Made by a program: the position numbers and the translations under genes | Assembly (NCBI RefSeq): GCF_011075055.1 | Contig: NC_058146.1 | Location: 13,445,320 to 13,509,319 of the forward strand | Direction: 5' to 3' | Source: Mangifera indica | Lineage: Eukaryota; Streptophyta; Magnoliopsida; Sapindales; Anacardiaceae | Length of the DNA stretch: 64,000 bases | Part shown: piece by piece, positions 47,301 through 59,199 of the stretch | Layout of the letters: every line of letters begins with the position of its first letter | Position numbering within the stretch: the first letter of the stretch is position 1 | Notes under the pieces: generated by a model | Told to the model about the DNA's origin: nothing | Seen by the model: only the letters and a program-made list of their open reading frames with translations | Databases searched by the model: none

Positions 47301-50300
47301 TCTTTATATGTTTATGTCACCATATCCATGTTTGAATATCTCATCCAGGCAGTTGTAAGGATGTGGCCTTGGATTTTTTCATGATCATATCTTTAATCTA
47401 TCCACAGGTGAACATGAATGAGAGAGACTACCAAAGAAAAAAGAACAAGTTCTTACCAAAGATTCATGCTTGGTATGTCATATTTTTCTGAAACATTTAT
47501 CTAAGCCACTTAAAAAGGGGCATCATCAGAAATTTATTAGCGCTAACATTCAGTTGTCTAAAGGAGTTAGAGGTACATTATCCTTTTTTAGGGTCCAGGA
47601 GCATGGAGGTGAACAAATTATTCCTTTCAGTTGTGTGTTAGAGAGAAATCTTGCTGATATGCCGCCAGATGAAGCTGCAAAATATTGTGAGGAGAACAAG
47701 GTACAGAGGTTAGTTCATCTAAACTCAAATATATCTCTCAACAAATGAGGGGTCTTATATAAAATAAAAAATGAGGGGCGGATGCTTACTTAATAAACTT
47801 GAAAATGATTTAGCTTTAAGAAGGAATTATATTTGATAGTATTATAAAAGTATCTGTTGTTAGTTAAACTGATTGAGACTGGAAAAATAAGTATATTTGA
47901 TAGTATTATAACGGTATCTGTTGTCAGTTTAAGTGATATAAAAGTAAGTATTTGTTGTTAGTTGAACTGATTGAGATTGGAAAAAAAATTTAGGAAGCCA
48001 TCACAAGAGATTGTTGATGTGTTAAAAGATAATCGTGACCCAGTTGTAACTATTAATAGGTTTCTTGATTTCCCAACATAAAATGTCATCTTATGTAAAT
48101 TTCTGTATCTATTGATTAAGAGAGTGTGGTCATTCTTTCTTTATGAAGGATTTTCTATGGAAATTTCTAAATTAAGTTTCTTAAGAGTTTGTTGGTATTT
48201 CTCTCTTATCCATTCAAATAATTTGTTTATGCAATTTTCAAACTCTTCTTATCTTTTGGAGAAACAAAGAGTGAAAGAAAAATCTTAGCTGAGAAAGTTC
48301 CTTCAGTTTTTCAATAGAAACAAGGAACACAATTGGAATGGGTGAATATCTGAGTTGATCAATCTTCTATGCAACAGTGCCCTTCCAAAAATCATCAAGA
48401 CTGGTTTTTCAGCGATTAATCTCATATACTTCTTCACAGCAGGACCTGATGAGGTAAAATGGATACCTTAAGTTTTATGGTTGTCAATTTTCTCATATCT
48501 GTATATACAGCAATTTGTGGTACAACTGCTGGAAATTAAATTTGTTTAACGCCTCATTAATTCATCCTAGTGTTTGTTATTCCTTTGATCTGATGTGATA
48601 AGGGTGATGCTTTCTGAGCTGGGATGCGAGATGAGCAGCTCAAAATATTTGATTTATTCTCATCAAGTTTGGTAGTTATTTTTGGGGTTAATCTCTCTAT
48701 ATGAAAAATTACATTATTCTTTTTTTCAGTTAGTGTGTACCAAAATTAAGTTTAATTTCTTTTTCATGGTATTGTAAAGCAACTCCTTTTTGTTGCAACT
48801 AGTCATAAATTTATTTCTAGGTTTTCTTTTTCATGGTTTTATATTAAAGCAAATCTTATTATAGACTTTTTTTTCCTTTTATGAGGCAATTGTATAGGTT
48901 TGCATGATAAGAATCTTCTTTTGTAATGCCCTCTTCCCCTTTTGATAAGCATTCCTCTAAATTAAAATTCCTTATTCAATATGTTTCATCACCTCCACAG
49001 AATGAGTAATTAAATGTCTAAATAATTTTTCCTTTTTCCAGGTGAAGTGTTGGCAAATTAGACGGCAGACAAAGGCTCCTCAGGCTGCAGGGACCATCCA
49101 TACTGACTTCGAGAGAGGGTTTATTTGTGCTGAGGTTGGTTCATGTCCATGATTTTCTCTAGTGCATTTTCTACTTTGCTTGACTGTTGGCCATGCTACC
49201 TACATGCGTGCCTATATTGTTTCAAATGTGGTACCCTTACAAAAACAACTGTTACCTCCATGAGCATGATGCTATCCTGCTTTCAACTATTAGGCAACCT
49301 GTCCTCTGTAAGCATAGCATCAGCATTACCTGCATCTCCACTATTGCCAATACATGTTATTGTGTTGATCTATTGTTAAAAGGAGAGAGAATTATTGACT
49401 TATCTTCTATGTTGCCTCTAAAATACTTAAGAGAGTTTTATCATTTCAGAACTAGGCAGATGTTTATACTTTATTTTCACAGCCTTCTTTGTTGATGTTT
49501 GTGTGTGTGTGTGTGTGTGTGGAATCTCTAAATGTTTCTGAGTTGGATTTCATTCTGCTTAGGTGATGAAATATGACGATCTGAAGGAACTTGGTAGTGA
49601 GGCAGCTGTTAAGGTACTTGTCATAATCTAAAGTCGTATGATTAGTGTACTTTATGCATCCTCATTGAATTTACAGTTTCTGTAGTTGAGAATAATATTA
49701 TTTCTGCTGGGGACTTGAGAACATCTGAAGGATCTTGCAAAATGATTTGTGATGAGAACACATTAATTTACACTTGAGACTAGTCTACAAGGCATTGATA
49801 CAAGTGATGGAAATGACTACTGAGGACAGCAGACATCCTGTTGAGTTTGCTCAGTCCGTTGAGAATGATATCTTTTTTGAGCTAATAACTGGAGAATATT
49901 TTAATGAACTTGCAGAAGAAATTGTGGTGAAATTAGAAGTATAAATTTGCTCTTGGGATTCCTATGCGAGGCTAGTATACACAGGACAGACAAGACCAAT
50001 AAGCATATTCTAGTTGTAGATCCTTCTATGCCTAAAACTTAAAAGAAAAGTAACTAGAATATGGAAAATTATATGTGGTATTCAGCACAAACTCAAATTA
50101 ATCACCCCTCCAAGAGAGGGGGATTTAACATCAAAACCTCTTGCTATATGGGTGGTTTGCTGTTCTATTATGAAGAAGTTAATACAATGTCATTAAACCA
50201 GAGTAAAGTTCAGACTTTTTGCCTGTGTCGTATCATTCAGTGGTGTAAAACTTTGGGAATTATGATCTTTACTAACAATATTGCGCAGGCTGCTGGAAAG

Positions 50301-50387
50301 TACAAGCAGGAAGGGAAAACCTATGTGGTCCAAGATGGAGACATAATCTTTTTCAAGTTCAATGTTTCCGGGGGTGGGAAGAAGTGA
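44330..50387 (+). CDS. YchF1: Obg-like ATPase YchF1/OLA1, 12 coding exons
   Basis: A conserved P-loop NTPase of the TRAFAC/Obg group that prefers ATP; plant YchF1 is linked to translation and to salt and defence responses. Exons: 44330-44416, 44813-44980, 45077-45200, 45781-45872, 46629-46727, 46846-46959, 47408-47472, 47592-47708, 48378-48453, 49042-49134, 49563-49613, 50289-50387. All introns are GT-AG and phases agree. The product is 394 aa, equal to Arabidopsis YchF1. Motifs: P-loop GLPNVGKST (31-39), Asp-x-x-Gly (D94-G97, [14 protein letters not shown]), NMNE (230-233; replaces the GTPase NKxD and explains ATP use), a central coiled coil (exons 5-6) and a C-terminal TGS domain (about 303-386, [15 protein letters not shown]). 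It ends NVSGGGKK. No defect was seen. It is divergent from HERK2, about 33 kb away, its neighbour by locus number in Arabidopsis. Confidence 0.97.
47830..47990 (+). repeat. Imperfect tandem duplication in YchF1 intron 8
   Basis: TTTGATAGTATTATAA and GTATCTGTTGTTAGTT-type blocks occur two to three times within 160 bp. It lies inside the intron and does not affect coding. Confidence 0.7.
49499..49521 (+). repeat. (GT)n microsatellite in YchF1 intron 10
   Basis: About eleven GT dinucleotides. Confidence 0.9.
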
Positions 50388-51879
50388 GAATCTACTTGCT
50401 CAATAGGTAATAGAGTTACCTTACTGGGTTTTGAGATGGCTATCAAGTTACTGATATTGATCCATAATCTTTCATTTTTGAACATACTTCTTTCTATCCT
50501 TATTGGTGGTTTATAGAGAATCCTGTGTTCGATAATCACTCACACTTCATATATATTTTAGGAGTTGATTGCAGACTCAAGAGAGCCAGCAATTAACTTC
50601 TGACCTCACCTCTAGAAAACATATCAAGATAAAACATGAGGCTTTGTGAATGTGACAAACATCAAGTTCTACTTATGTTTCAGTTTTGTACCTAAAATTT
50701 CAATTAGGTGTTTAAATATTCTGGATAGTTTATCAATATTTAATATAAATTGACCTTGCATGCATAAAATTGTTGAAAGTCAATATTTTGTGAACAAGTG
50801 TATGATAAATTTCATGGTGAAACAGGTGATCATCACATGGGCCATTCCATCGATTTATTTTACTGCTATATATTTTTATTTTAAGCTTTAATTGTAGTAA
50901 TAATTTAAAATCTGTATTTTACCATAGTCGTAACCAAAAAGGGTCCATTTATACATGAAGAAGAGGGTGTCTATCAGCATTCTTTCTTTTTGTCACGAAA
51001 ATGTCCATCATGTCTCATCATGGAGAAAACCGCTTCTTTGTATGTCTATAGTCTAATGGAAGAGGTTTCTGCATGATTTTACTTGATAGAGACTTTATTC
51101 ACTTTGAGCTTTTAGTTAGGGTGGATTCGAGTTGAAATATTTTTATATTTGGTTTGAACAAATTGAACTCGAGTTGCATAACAATTTTTCCTCTTTATTT
51201 TCGATGATTCTTCCTTTTCATCATTGTTCACTACCCTTCTTTTTTAATGCATTTTGATGACTTATTTAGCAAATTCATTGTCAGCTCTAGCTAGAATTTT
51301 TGAATTCAAGATGAGATTGAGTCCCTTTTTGTTTAGGATTGATTCAGTTCGAATTTATCCTTAGTTTAAGTGAAACTTTTATCTAAAGTTTTTTGGGACA
51401 GTTTTGGTTGTTTAAAAATTTCAATCAAGGTGCCTTTGGTCCAGAGATTACCTTTAAAAAGGGATATTAATTAAAATAGAGGGTATTAATTAAAATAAGC
51501 AGCAGCATTCTTGTCTAAACCTTTTTTGATAACAATTTTTACGTTTTACTTTTTTAAGCAAACCGTTGTTTTCATTCCAAAAATATCCCTTGTTTAATTT
51601 CTCAAATACAACACTTGTTTTTCGTCGATTAATTGATTAACTTTCACAAAAAGCATTAAGATTAAATTATATGTAATGAATAAAATTTATAAATTGAAAT
51701 TTTTATATATCGAAAATAATGGATATATAAAAAATAATATGTTTTTCTTTAAATTATCTGTGATGGATAAAATTTATAAATTAAAAAACAGATTAAATTT
51801 TTATAAAATAATTGATTTTTATATATCGAAAATAATGGATATATAAAAAACGGTACGTTTTTCTTGAAACTGTGCATTT
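50388..51879. other. YchF1 3' flank and MULE-proximal AT-rich DNA
   Basis: No gene. At 51680-51870 a block around ATATATCGAAAATAATGGATATATAAAAAA is present twice in direct orientation, about 130 bp apart, probably within the end of the MULE that follows. Confidence 0.55.
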
Positions 51880-51889
51880 TTTTTTCAAA

Positions 51890-52280
51890 GGGGTTGCAGT
51901 GAAGAGATTTGGGAATTTGGAAAGAGGCGGAGGAGGGGAATGGGTGCTTTTAAAAGATGTGGAAATTTGAGAAAGGGTGCGGAAATGGTCGATAATTTGG
52001 AAAGGGGTGGAGAAACCTTTGAAAGGGGTGTGGGTGCGAGAATCTGGAATAGGGTATGGGAATTTCTGAAAGAGTGCAGCAAGCATTGCGAGTGCGTGGA
52101 AAATGCGACAATTGCGGAAAGGGTGCGACAGTTTTTGAAAGGGTGCGACAAGTGTCGAAAGGGTGCGGGAATTGCGGAGATGGTACATCAATTGCCGAAA
52201 GTGTCGAAAGGGTGTGGGAATTTCTGAAAGAGTGCGGCAGTTTTTGAAATGGTGCGACAAACATTGCAGGGTGTGTGAAA
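51890..52280 (+). repeat. Subterminal tandem repeats with GGGTGCGG cores
   Basis: Degenerate short units around GGGTGCGGGAATT and TTTCTGAAAGAGTGC repeat across about 390 bp. Similar GGGTGC units occur at the other MULE end (58907-59060). Open frames on both strands here are products of the repeat. Confidence 0.8.
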
Positions 52281-52599
52281 ACCCTAATGTGTGGACATTT
52301 GCATGCATGCACAACTTATCATCTTTAATGAAAACCCTTTATTAAGAAAATTTAAAAGAATTTAATGATTAATTTTAATAAGAAGAGAATTCAATTCTTC
52401 ATTAATATTTAGTTAGGGTAGATTTGCGGCAGATGAAAGTATTTATTGCAATATTAATAAAACTACGATTATTTACTTACTCTATAAAGAAATCCTTATT
52501 GTTATTTCACAAAAATCTCTTTCTTTCTTCACTTATTTTTAAAAGTCTAAATCTGCATTATAACTCTAATCTCATCTTTTTGTTTTTAAATCGATCCAT

Positions 52600-55320
52600 C
52601 AAAAAGAATGGTAAGAGTGATGTTTATGCTTGGATTCGGTGGAGAATGGAACAGAGAAGGTTAAATAACCGCAAATATATCGGTGGATTTCAGAAATTAT
52701 TTTCGGCCAATAGAAGAATCAATTACGAAGGATTTATAGAAGGAGTATATTCTCGTTTAGATATCAATCAAAGTTTTAATGAAATTAAAATTTATATGTC
52801 AAATCTAATAAAGTTTAGCTATTCGCCTTATTTATTGAAAGATGATTATGATATTCGAATGATGATGCAGCTATGTAAGTTTTGCAAAAAGTCTCTGTTT
52901 TTTCTTAAAGTGGTTTTACAGCAAAATGAATTTCAAGATAATTATCAGCAACATTCATAACCAGATCGAGAGATTCATCAAGAGATTCATCAAGGGGTTC
53001 AACAAAATCCATCAAACGAAGTTCATTCCATGGATAACATATATACACAACCAGAAAGTGTATCAGGAAGTAGCAGGATAAATATAAATCGTATTAAGAA
53101 CGACATTGGTTGGAATCTTTTTTCTCAAGACTTGGCGCATGGTGAAAGAGGCCCAGAGCCAATATGGGTTACACCTGAAGGTTGTTATCAAACAGATGAC
53201 GATAGAGACAATATTAACCTTCAAGAAGAAGATTAATATTGTGGTTGTGATAATGAGGGCGATAGAGATTATAATGGTGTGGAAATGTGTGATGATGTTG
53301 TTATGATGCAGGGGTTGGCACGTCAGTGACAACATCTGAAAGTTTAGTTGATATTGCTCCAATACATCATAGTTGCAATCCATTTTTTTGGTGATTTAGA
53401 ACCCTATAGAGATGTTGAAAATAAAGAAATTGAAGTTCATACTGTTGCACCATCAAACGGCAAATTCAAAGTGACAGACCAGTTTACATCTAAACAAATT
53501 TTAAAAGATACATTATATAGAGATGCAATAGAAAATGATTATCAATTTAAGGTCTCGAACTCAAATAAGAAGAGATGGGATATAAAGTGTTTACATCAAC
53601 AATGCAAATGGAAAGTAGGAGGGGCAAGCTAAGTAATAGCAATATATTTGTGTTACATAAATTAGGAACACATACTTGTCCCTGTGATATCATAAGACCT
53701 CACCACAAGCAAGCAGATAAAAGAGCACTTGGAAAAATCTTACAGATCTTATTTACTGCTGGTGACTGTGTGTATAGGCTGAAAAAAATTATAACAGATA
53801 CGACAAATAGGTTTCAAATTGATATATCTTATGCACAAGCTTGACGTGCAAAGAATTCGGCGTTGAATGAGATTAAAGGTTCACCAAAAGAGTCATTTCG
53901 ATTATTACCGATATTTTGTTATAACCTTCAACAACGAAACCTTTTAGGATGCTGATTTGTTATATCCGATTATTACATAAATTGAAACTGATTCGGATAA
54001 TCGATTCTAATTTGTTTTCATATCTTTAGGATGCTCTATTAGAGCATTTTGTGAGTACTGTCGTCCTGTTATTTGTATTGATAGGACATTCCTGAAAAGA
54101 CAATATTGGGGTACTCTTTTTACGGCGACGAGTAAGGACGAAAATAATCAAATTTATCCAATTGCTTTCAGAGTTGGCGGAAAGGAGGAAACGATGATTT
54201 GGAGCTTGTTTCTCCTAGCGTTACATAGATGTATCGACGATCTCACAAATCTAGCAATCATCTCAAACAGGTATCATGCGATCACTCGTTCTGTGAGAGA
54301 AGTGTTTGCGAATGGGCATCATGGGTGGTGTAACCATCATATAAAAGCAAACAAAACATATAGAGGGATTATTTTGGAGAACGGCGAAGACTTATCAAAC
54401 AGAAGATTTTGAGGAAGCTTTGCATATGATTAAAGCTGAAAACCCCACTGCAGTTGCTTATTTGGAAGGAATTGACTATGCACAGTGGGCTCGTGCTCAC
54501 TTTTCTGGTATCCGATATAACATTATGACCACAGATATTGCTGAATCGTTTAATGCTTTGGCATGACATGCATGTAAATTGCCAGTGGTAATGCTCATTG
54601 AATTTCTACGTTCGATCTTACAAAAATGGTTTTATACTCATCACAATATGGCAGGTACAAATCATCATACATTTGTTACTTTTCGCAATATGATAGATAC
54701 AAACCATCAATTCAATTTTTTTAATTTTTTCAATAGTTATAATATCTTTTAGATACTTGCACTCATCCTCTGAGTTCGTGAGTTGAAGAAAAGTTAGCCA
54801 ATCATATTCGCAAATCAGCCAATATGATTGTCAAACCAATAATCATTGATAGATATGAATTGCATAGTTTCGATTGACATGTCGCTATAGTCAATCTTGC
54901 AACAAAAAAAATGCAGTTGTAAAAAATTTCAACTATTACAAATAACATGCAAACATGTTGCGGCAATTGTCAGATTTTAAAACCTCTCAAATTGTTATCC
55001 TTGGGTAAATAAATATTATTCAACTGAATATTGAAAAGCTGTTTACCAGGAGGTTATTGAACCTTTGGGTAATTCTTTCGAATGGGTGTAACCTGAAGAT
55101 ATTCGTATAGTTAATCCACTACAAATACAACAGCGACGTTCTGGTCGTCCCTCAGAACATAATAAAAGACAATCAGAAGAAGAAATACGTCAAATTGAAT
55201 GCAGCAGATGTCATCAAAAATGGCACATACGTTTAGTTCGTAAAAATTCCTTAACTGAGGTTACAACATCTTCAATAGATATGGTTTTGTCAGGAAGAAT
55301 ATAAATTTAGATAATGTTGA
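52600..55320 (+). pseudogene. MULE transposase (mudrA-like), copy 1, broken
   Basis: Domain pieces in order: N-terminal domain (52660-52880; KYIGGFQKLFSANRRINYEG), acidic linker (53030-53290), zinc-binding domain (53390-53830; VTDQFTSKQILKDTLYRDAI, HTCPCDI), transposase core (53860-54560; near 54060-54100 the first catalytic Asp region, VICIDRTFLK; then LHRCIDDLTNLAIISNRYHA), a SWIM finger remnant near 54940 (ACKHVAA) and a zinc knuckle near 55190-55230 (ECSRCHQKWHIR). Stops and frameshifts break it at least seven times. The copy at 62000-64000 is a close inverted match and less broken in the core. Confidence 0.85.
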
Positions 55321-55733
55321 ATAGGTATATTAAACTGCTTTTGCGCATATGATATATATGTTGAATGTCTTGTGAATACAAACAGAATATAAATTATATT
55401 TCTTCAGCGAAAAATAAACCGCCCTCATTTGGCCTCTTATTTTTTTCTCTTTTCATTATTCTGAACCTGAAAACAATTTATTACTTTGTCAATAAAGATT
55501 AGGAATACAAACTTAGCAAATTAACAAATTATTTAACTAATCATTTACACTATTACGTAAAAATTTGGACAGCATCTCCTTTGTAATTTCAACAATTCCC
55601 AACCTGTATATAACAAATCGAAAAAAACTGTACTCTAATATATATATATATATTGCATATTTTGATTGATATGTTGATGTGGATAGAGTTTGGGTTTGAT
55701 TGATATGTTGATGTGGATAGAGTTTGGGTTGAT

Positions 55734-55777
<44 letters not shown>

Positions 55778-55983
55778 ATCAACCCAAACTCTATCCACAT
55801 CAACATATCAATCAACCCAAACTCTATCCACATCAACATATCCATCAACCCAAACTCTATCCACATCAACATATCAATCAAAATATGCAATATAAATTAC
55901 CTGAAATACAATTAATCAACTCATTCATACAACGAAATCCTAATACACCTGAACTAATAAATACAAAATATATATATATAATT
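55318..55983. other. Block present only in the left MULE arm
   Basis: In the right arm the sequence around 61960 runs directly from the transposase 3' flank into the ULP 3' flank, while here about 660 bp intervene, including the hairpin at 55652-55891. It may be an insertion here or a deletion in the other arm; clear target duplications were not found. Confidence 0.65.
55652..55891. repeat. Near-perfect hairpin of 32-bp units around a (TA)n core
   Basis: Two units of GATATGTTGATGTGGATAGA... on the left face three inverted units on the right across about 40 bp of TA. The outermost 28 bases of each side are exact inverse complements (ATTGCATATTTTGATTGATA outward). No protein is encoded; open frames here are repeat artefacts. 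Confidence 0.9.
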
Positions 55984-56027
55984 TACATACTATACAAAAA
56001 AGTTAAGAATATTCGTAAGTTTACATA

Positions 56028-58700
56028 TCAAGGAAAGATTGAATTCCTGTCATGCTTCCATATTTTGGATGCAAGCATGCAACGCATATAAAAAGCATTT
56101 TTTGCCCTAAAATTTAATCTCTTATCAATGGGGAGATACTTTAAAATATATAATGAGAATATTTCGCAATCACCGGAGGCAGTGCCTTGTTGTGGTACAT
56201 CCACGCTTCTCGTAATGGTCAATGATTCTAACTTTGGCTCAAGACCAAGTGACTCAATAGTTGGTCGCATTAATAATAGTTGGAGGATAAGAATAACGTT
56301 TCATAGCCTTCAAGAACCTTTCTGTAGAGTTAAAAAATATTTTCAATGAGTCTTACATGGTCAAAGTTTGCGTATTTAGGTCCAATTCACCGCATCCCAG
56401 TGTTGACATTCATAATTAATCGGAATATAAACCTGTAATACAATAAATTTATTATCATCAGTCAAATTTTGTCTATATACTTATCAAAATAATATATAAA
56501 TATTAATTTAGATAATACAAACCGATCAACGTCAGTCTATGAGATATAACGTTTATGTAAGTCTGGATCATTTATCTTCTCGATCGGATCTAATAATAAT
56601 CGTGGATATTGATAATTATCTAACATATAATTTTTTCGTTCTTTTATTATATGCGGTAACCACCCATCAAAAAAAGTTTTGACACAAGTTTATTTAGCAT
56701 ATGAAAATGTATGTCGAAATACCACTAAATAACTATCAATATGTTAAAAAGTAAAATAATATTACTGTCAGTGAGTAAACATTATAAAATAAAAATATAA
56801 TGTAAAAATAATGTAATTTTTGTCTTTTAAAGATTAATATACATGCTCCAGTAGCCATTGGTTATTTTCACATAATCGCTTCCACTACTTAATTTTATCA
56901 CATGATCCATATAAATAAGTATTGCTTAAGCGTGGTTCTGGAGGGTTCCCGTATCATTGCAAATATTTTCACATTATTTTTTGCATCCTCTTTGGAGGAT
57001 AGTTGATACGTCGCATGTGCATGACAATGTTTGAAAGGATCAGTGTATGGGCTTCGAAGTGTTTTACCCTTCTTCATTATCCTTTCACGTAATGGAACGG
57101 TGCTCTGATTGAGTTTTATTCGTGACATCCGTTGTTTTTTAGATAGTCACATCAAACTGATCAAAATACTCAAACAGTACTTCTGTTGTCTCATCCTAAA
57201 AATAAAAAATAAAACACTTGTCAATTTTCAAAATAATATTATTTAATTATTCAAAAATGTAATATGTCAGAATATAATTTAAAGACATACCACTTTTGTT
57301 GGGTTTGCATGGTACGTATGTTGAAGCTCTATCAATTCGGCTTTCATGGATGCTTGACATGCTGCAAGTAGTGTTTGCGGCTTATCGATGTTTCCAAGTT
57401 TTTCATCAACTTTTTGCATGAATCCTTGTAAAAGCTCTTGAAGTCTATCAAATTTATCATCATCTATCTGGATAGATGTACTTGGAATATTGCAAGTATG
57501 TGTTTCTTCAGTCGGTTGAGACGATGATGTAAAAGTACTATGCTCAAGTTGTATAGTCGATGGCACAGGAGTACTTATAAATGTATTATGTCGCTTACGA
57601 ATAGGAGTACTCAAACTTACAGGTGCAAGTTGGATATCTGGGGGGGATGTTACAACGTCAGGAGAAATAATATCAGATTCTTTTAGATCATTAATGTCAT
57701 CTATAACATCTTCATAATACGATGATTTCCTTTTAACTTAGGATGCAATCATACGACAGGTGACAACATCCTAAAGATATTCAAATCAAATTTATTAAGA
57801 GGTTTATGGTCAATTAATAGTAAATTATGTATCATACATAATAATTTACTTTAGAAAAGTTTAAAATACTATCTATCTCTTCCCAGTTTGGAATTTCTAA
57901 ACTTCTCCACCTCAACATTCAAGGGATTCTCTTAACCGATTTATAAATCACAAAACTTTTCAAATTATTAAGCGTCTCATATCTAAATTTGTCATTAAAA
58001 AATGTATATACTATAAATAAATAAAATAAGCGAACATATATATTTATGAAATATTAAAAAGGGTTAATATTCCCTGAAATGCTAAGGTACATCTTCGTAT
58101 ATCGTAAGTTAATATTGGATAATCTTTTGAATTCGATGGATACAATTTAGAAATTTTATTGTATTGTTTTAGTAAAGCATCATCTAAAGATTTAACTGTC
58201 ATCCTCCAAACAAGAGTACCCCAAGGATATAAGTTAAAAGTATCTTAATAATAAAAAATACTTAAAATATTTTCTGAAATAGTTTTTTTATTGTCTAATC
58301 CTAATAATGTAAAATGAAGTAGATATGGAGCAGATATTTTAATGGGATTCTCATCATTGTCTACTCATACTTTTTTTTTAATACTGATACTAAACCATCA
58401 TAGGTAACAGTCTTTTTACTTGAAAAATACTGAGATTTCAATCGTGATTTTCCTATAACCTTCCTCTTAACCATTTCTCTACTGAATTCTAATCTTGTTA
58501 TTAGAGCAAATTCAACAGGACCAAATCTGCAGTAACCCCATTAAACTGAAATCACAATTCCTCTCCCACCACTCTTTTGTTGATTTGTCGAAATAACACT
58601 GAATACAATAAACTGGAGTTATGTTTCAAAGTCTCCATATTTAAAAATCGCCCGAAGTAATATGTTTTAAACAATTTTTTCTAAGCATAAGTAAAGACAT
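56028..58700 (-). pseudogene. ULP1-like gene of MULE copy 1 (DUF1985 + C48), broken
   Basis: Starts near the centre of the inverted repeat. DUF1985 is at about 58700-58150 (PYLLHFTLLGLDNKKTISEN; FNLYPWGTLVWRMTVKSL). The linker at 57614-57279 is hydrophilic with a coiled-coil-like part (DDDKFDRLQELLQGFMQKVD), and another piece is at 57128-56898 (LRSPYTDPFKH). The C48 protease end is at about 56450-56028: the His region (QHWDAVN), then VPQQGTASGDCEIFSLYILK with the catalytic Cys kept but the following Gly replaced by Glu. Stops interrupt the domains, so no active product is expected. It mirrors 59200-61903. Confidence 0.78.
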
Positions 58701-58906
58701 TTCTGATTTCTTTGACAGTTTTCACATGACTGCTAGCTTTTTACTTCACAAAAAAATAATGGTTGTTGTTATACCTCTTTTTCTTAGGGCGTTCATTAAC
58801 TTCATTTTCCTAAAAAGCAATCAACATGTTCAAAAAATAAGGAAAATGTTGAAAGGTTAAGGTAATACAACTAATATAATTCAACAAATTGCAAATAGGT
58901 GAGAAA

Positions 58907-59067
58907 ATATGTGAAGGGGTACGAGAAAATGTTAAGGGGTGCATGGAAATGTGAAATGGGTGTGGCAAAGAGTTAGAGTGCGGAAAAGTGTTAAAAGGGT
59001 GCATGGAAGTGCAAAAGGGTGCGGGAAAATGTTAATGGGTGTGTGGAGGTGTGATTGCTTCTCACTT
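58907..59067. repeat. Asymmetric centre of the inverted MULE pair, GGGTGC repeat spacer
   Basis: The mirror symmetry holds up to GCAAATAGGTGAGAA on the left and the inverse of GTGAGAAGC on the right, then stops. The spacer between contains GGGTGC-GGAAAATGTTAA units on the plus strand only, as expected for the terminal repeats of the right copy; the matching end of the left copy is missing. Two ULP1-like genes diverge from it. Confidence 0.75.
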
Positions 59068-59199
59068 CTTTGCAATTTGTTGGATTATATTAGTTGTATC
59101 ATTTTAACCTTTCAACATTTTCTTTATTTTTTGAATATGTTGATTGCTTTTTAAGAAAATAGAGTTAATGAACGTCATGGGGAAAGGAGGTATAACGAC

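Larger units (their letters stand above)
51880..58906 (+). mobile_element. MULE copy 1 (left arm of the inverted pair), with transposase and convergent ULP1-like gene
   Basis: Carries a tandem-repeat end (51890-52280), a mudrA-like transposase on plus (about 52600-55320) and a ULP1-like gene on minus (about 56028-58700), convergent as mudrA and mudrB are in maize MuDR. From 53236 to 58906 it is mirrored by the right copy (59068-64000), except for about 660 bp present only here (about 55318-55983). The left boundary is approximate and no target duplication was resolved. Confidence 0.75.

Noticed and set aside
51793..52345. Several overlapping open frames on both strands
   Set aside because: They come from the GGGTGCGG tandem repeats and do not resemble any protein.
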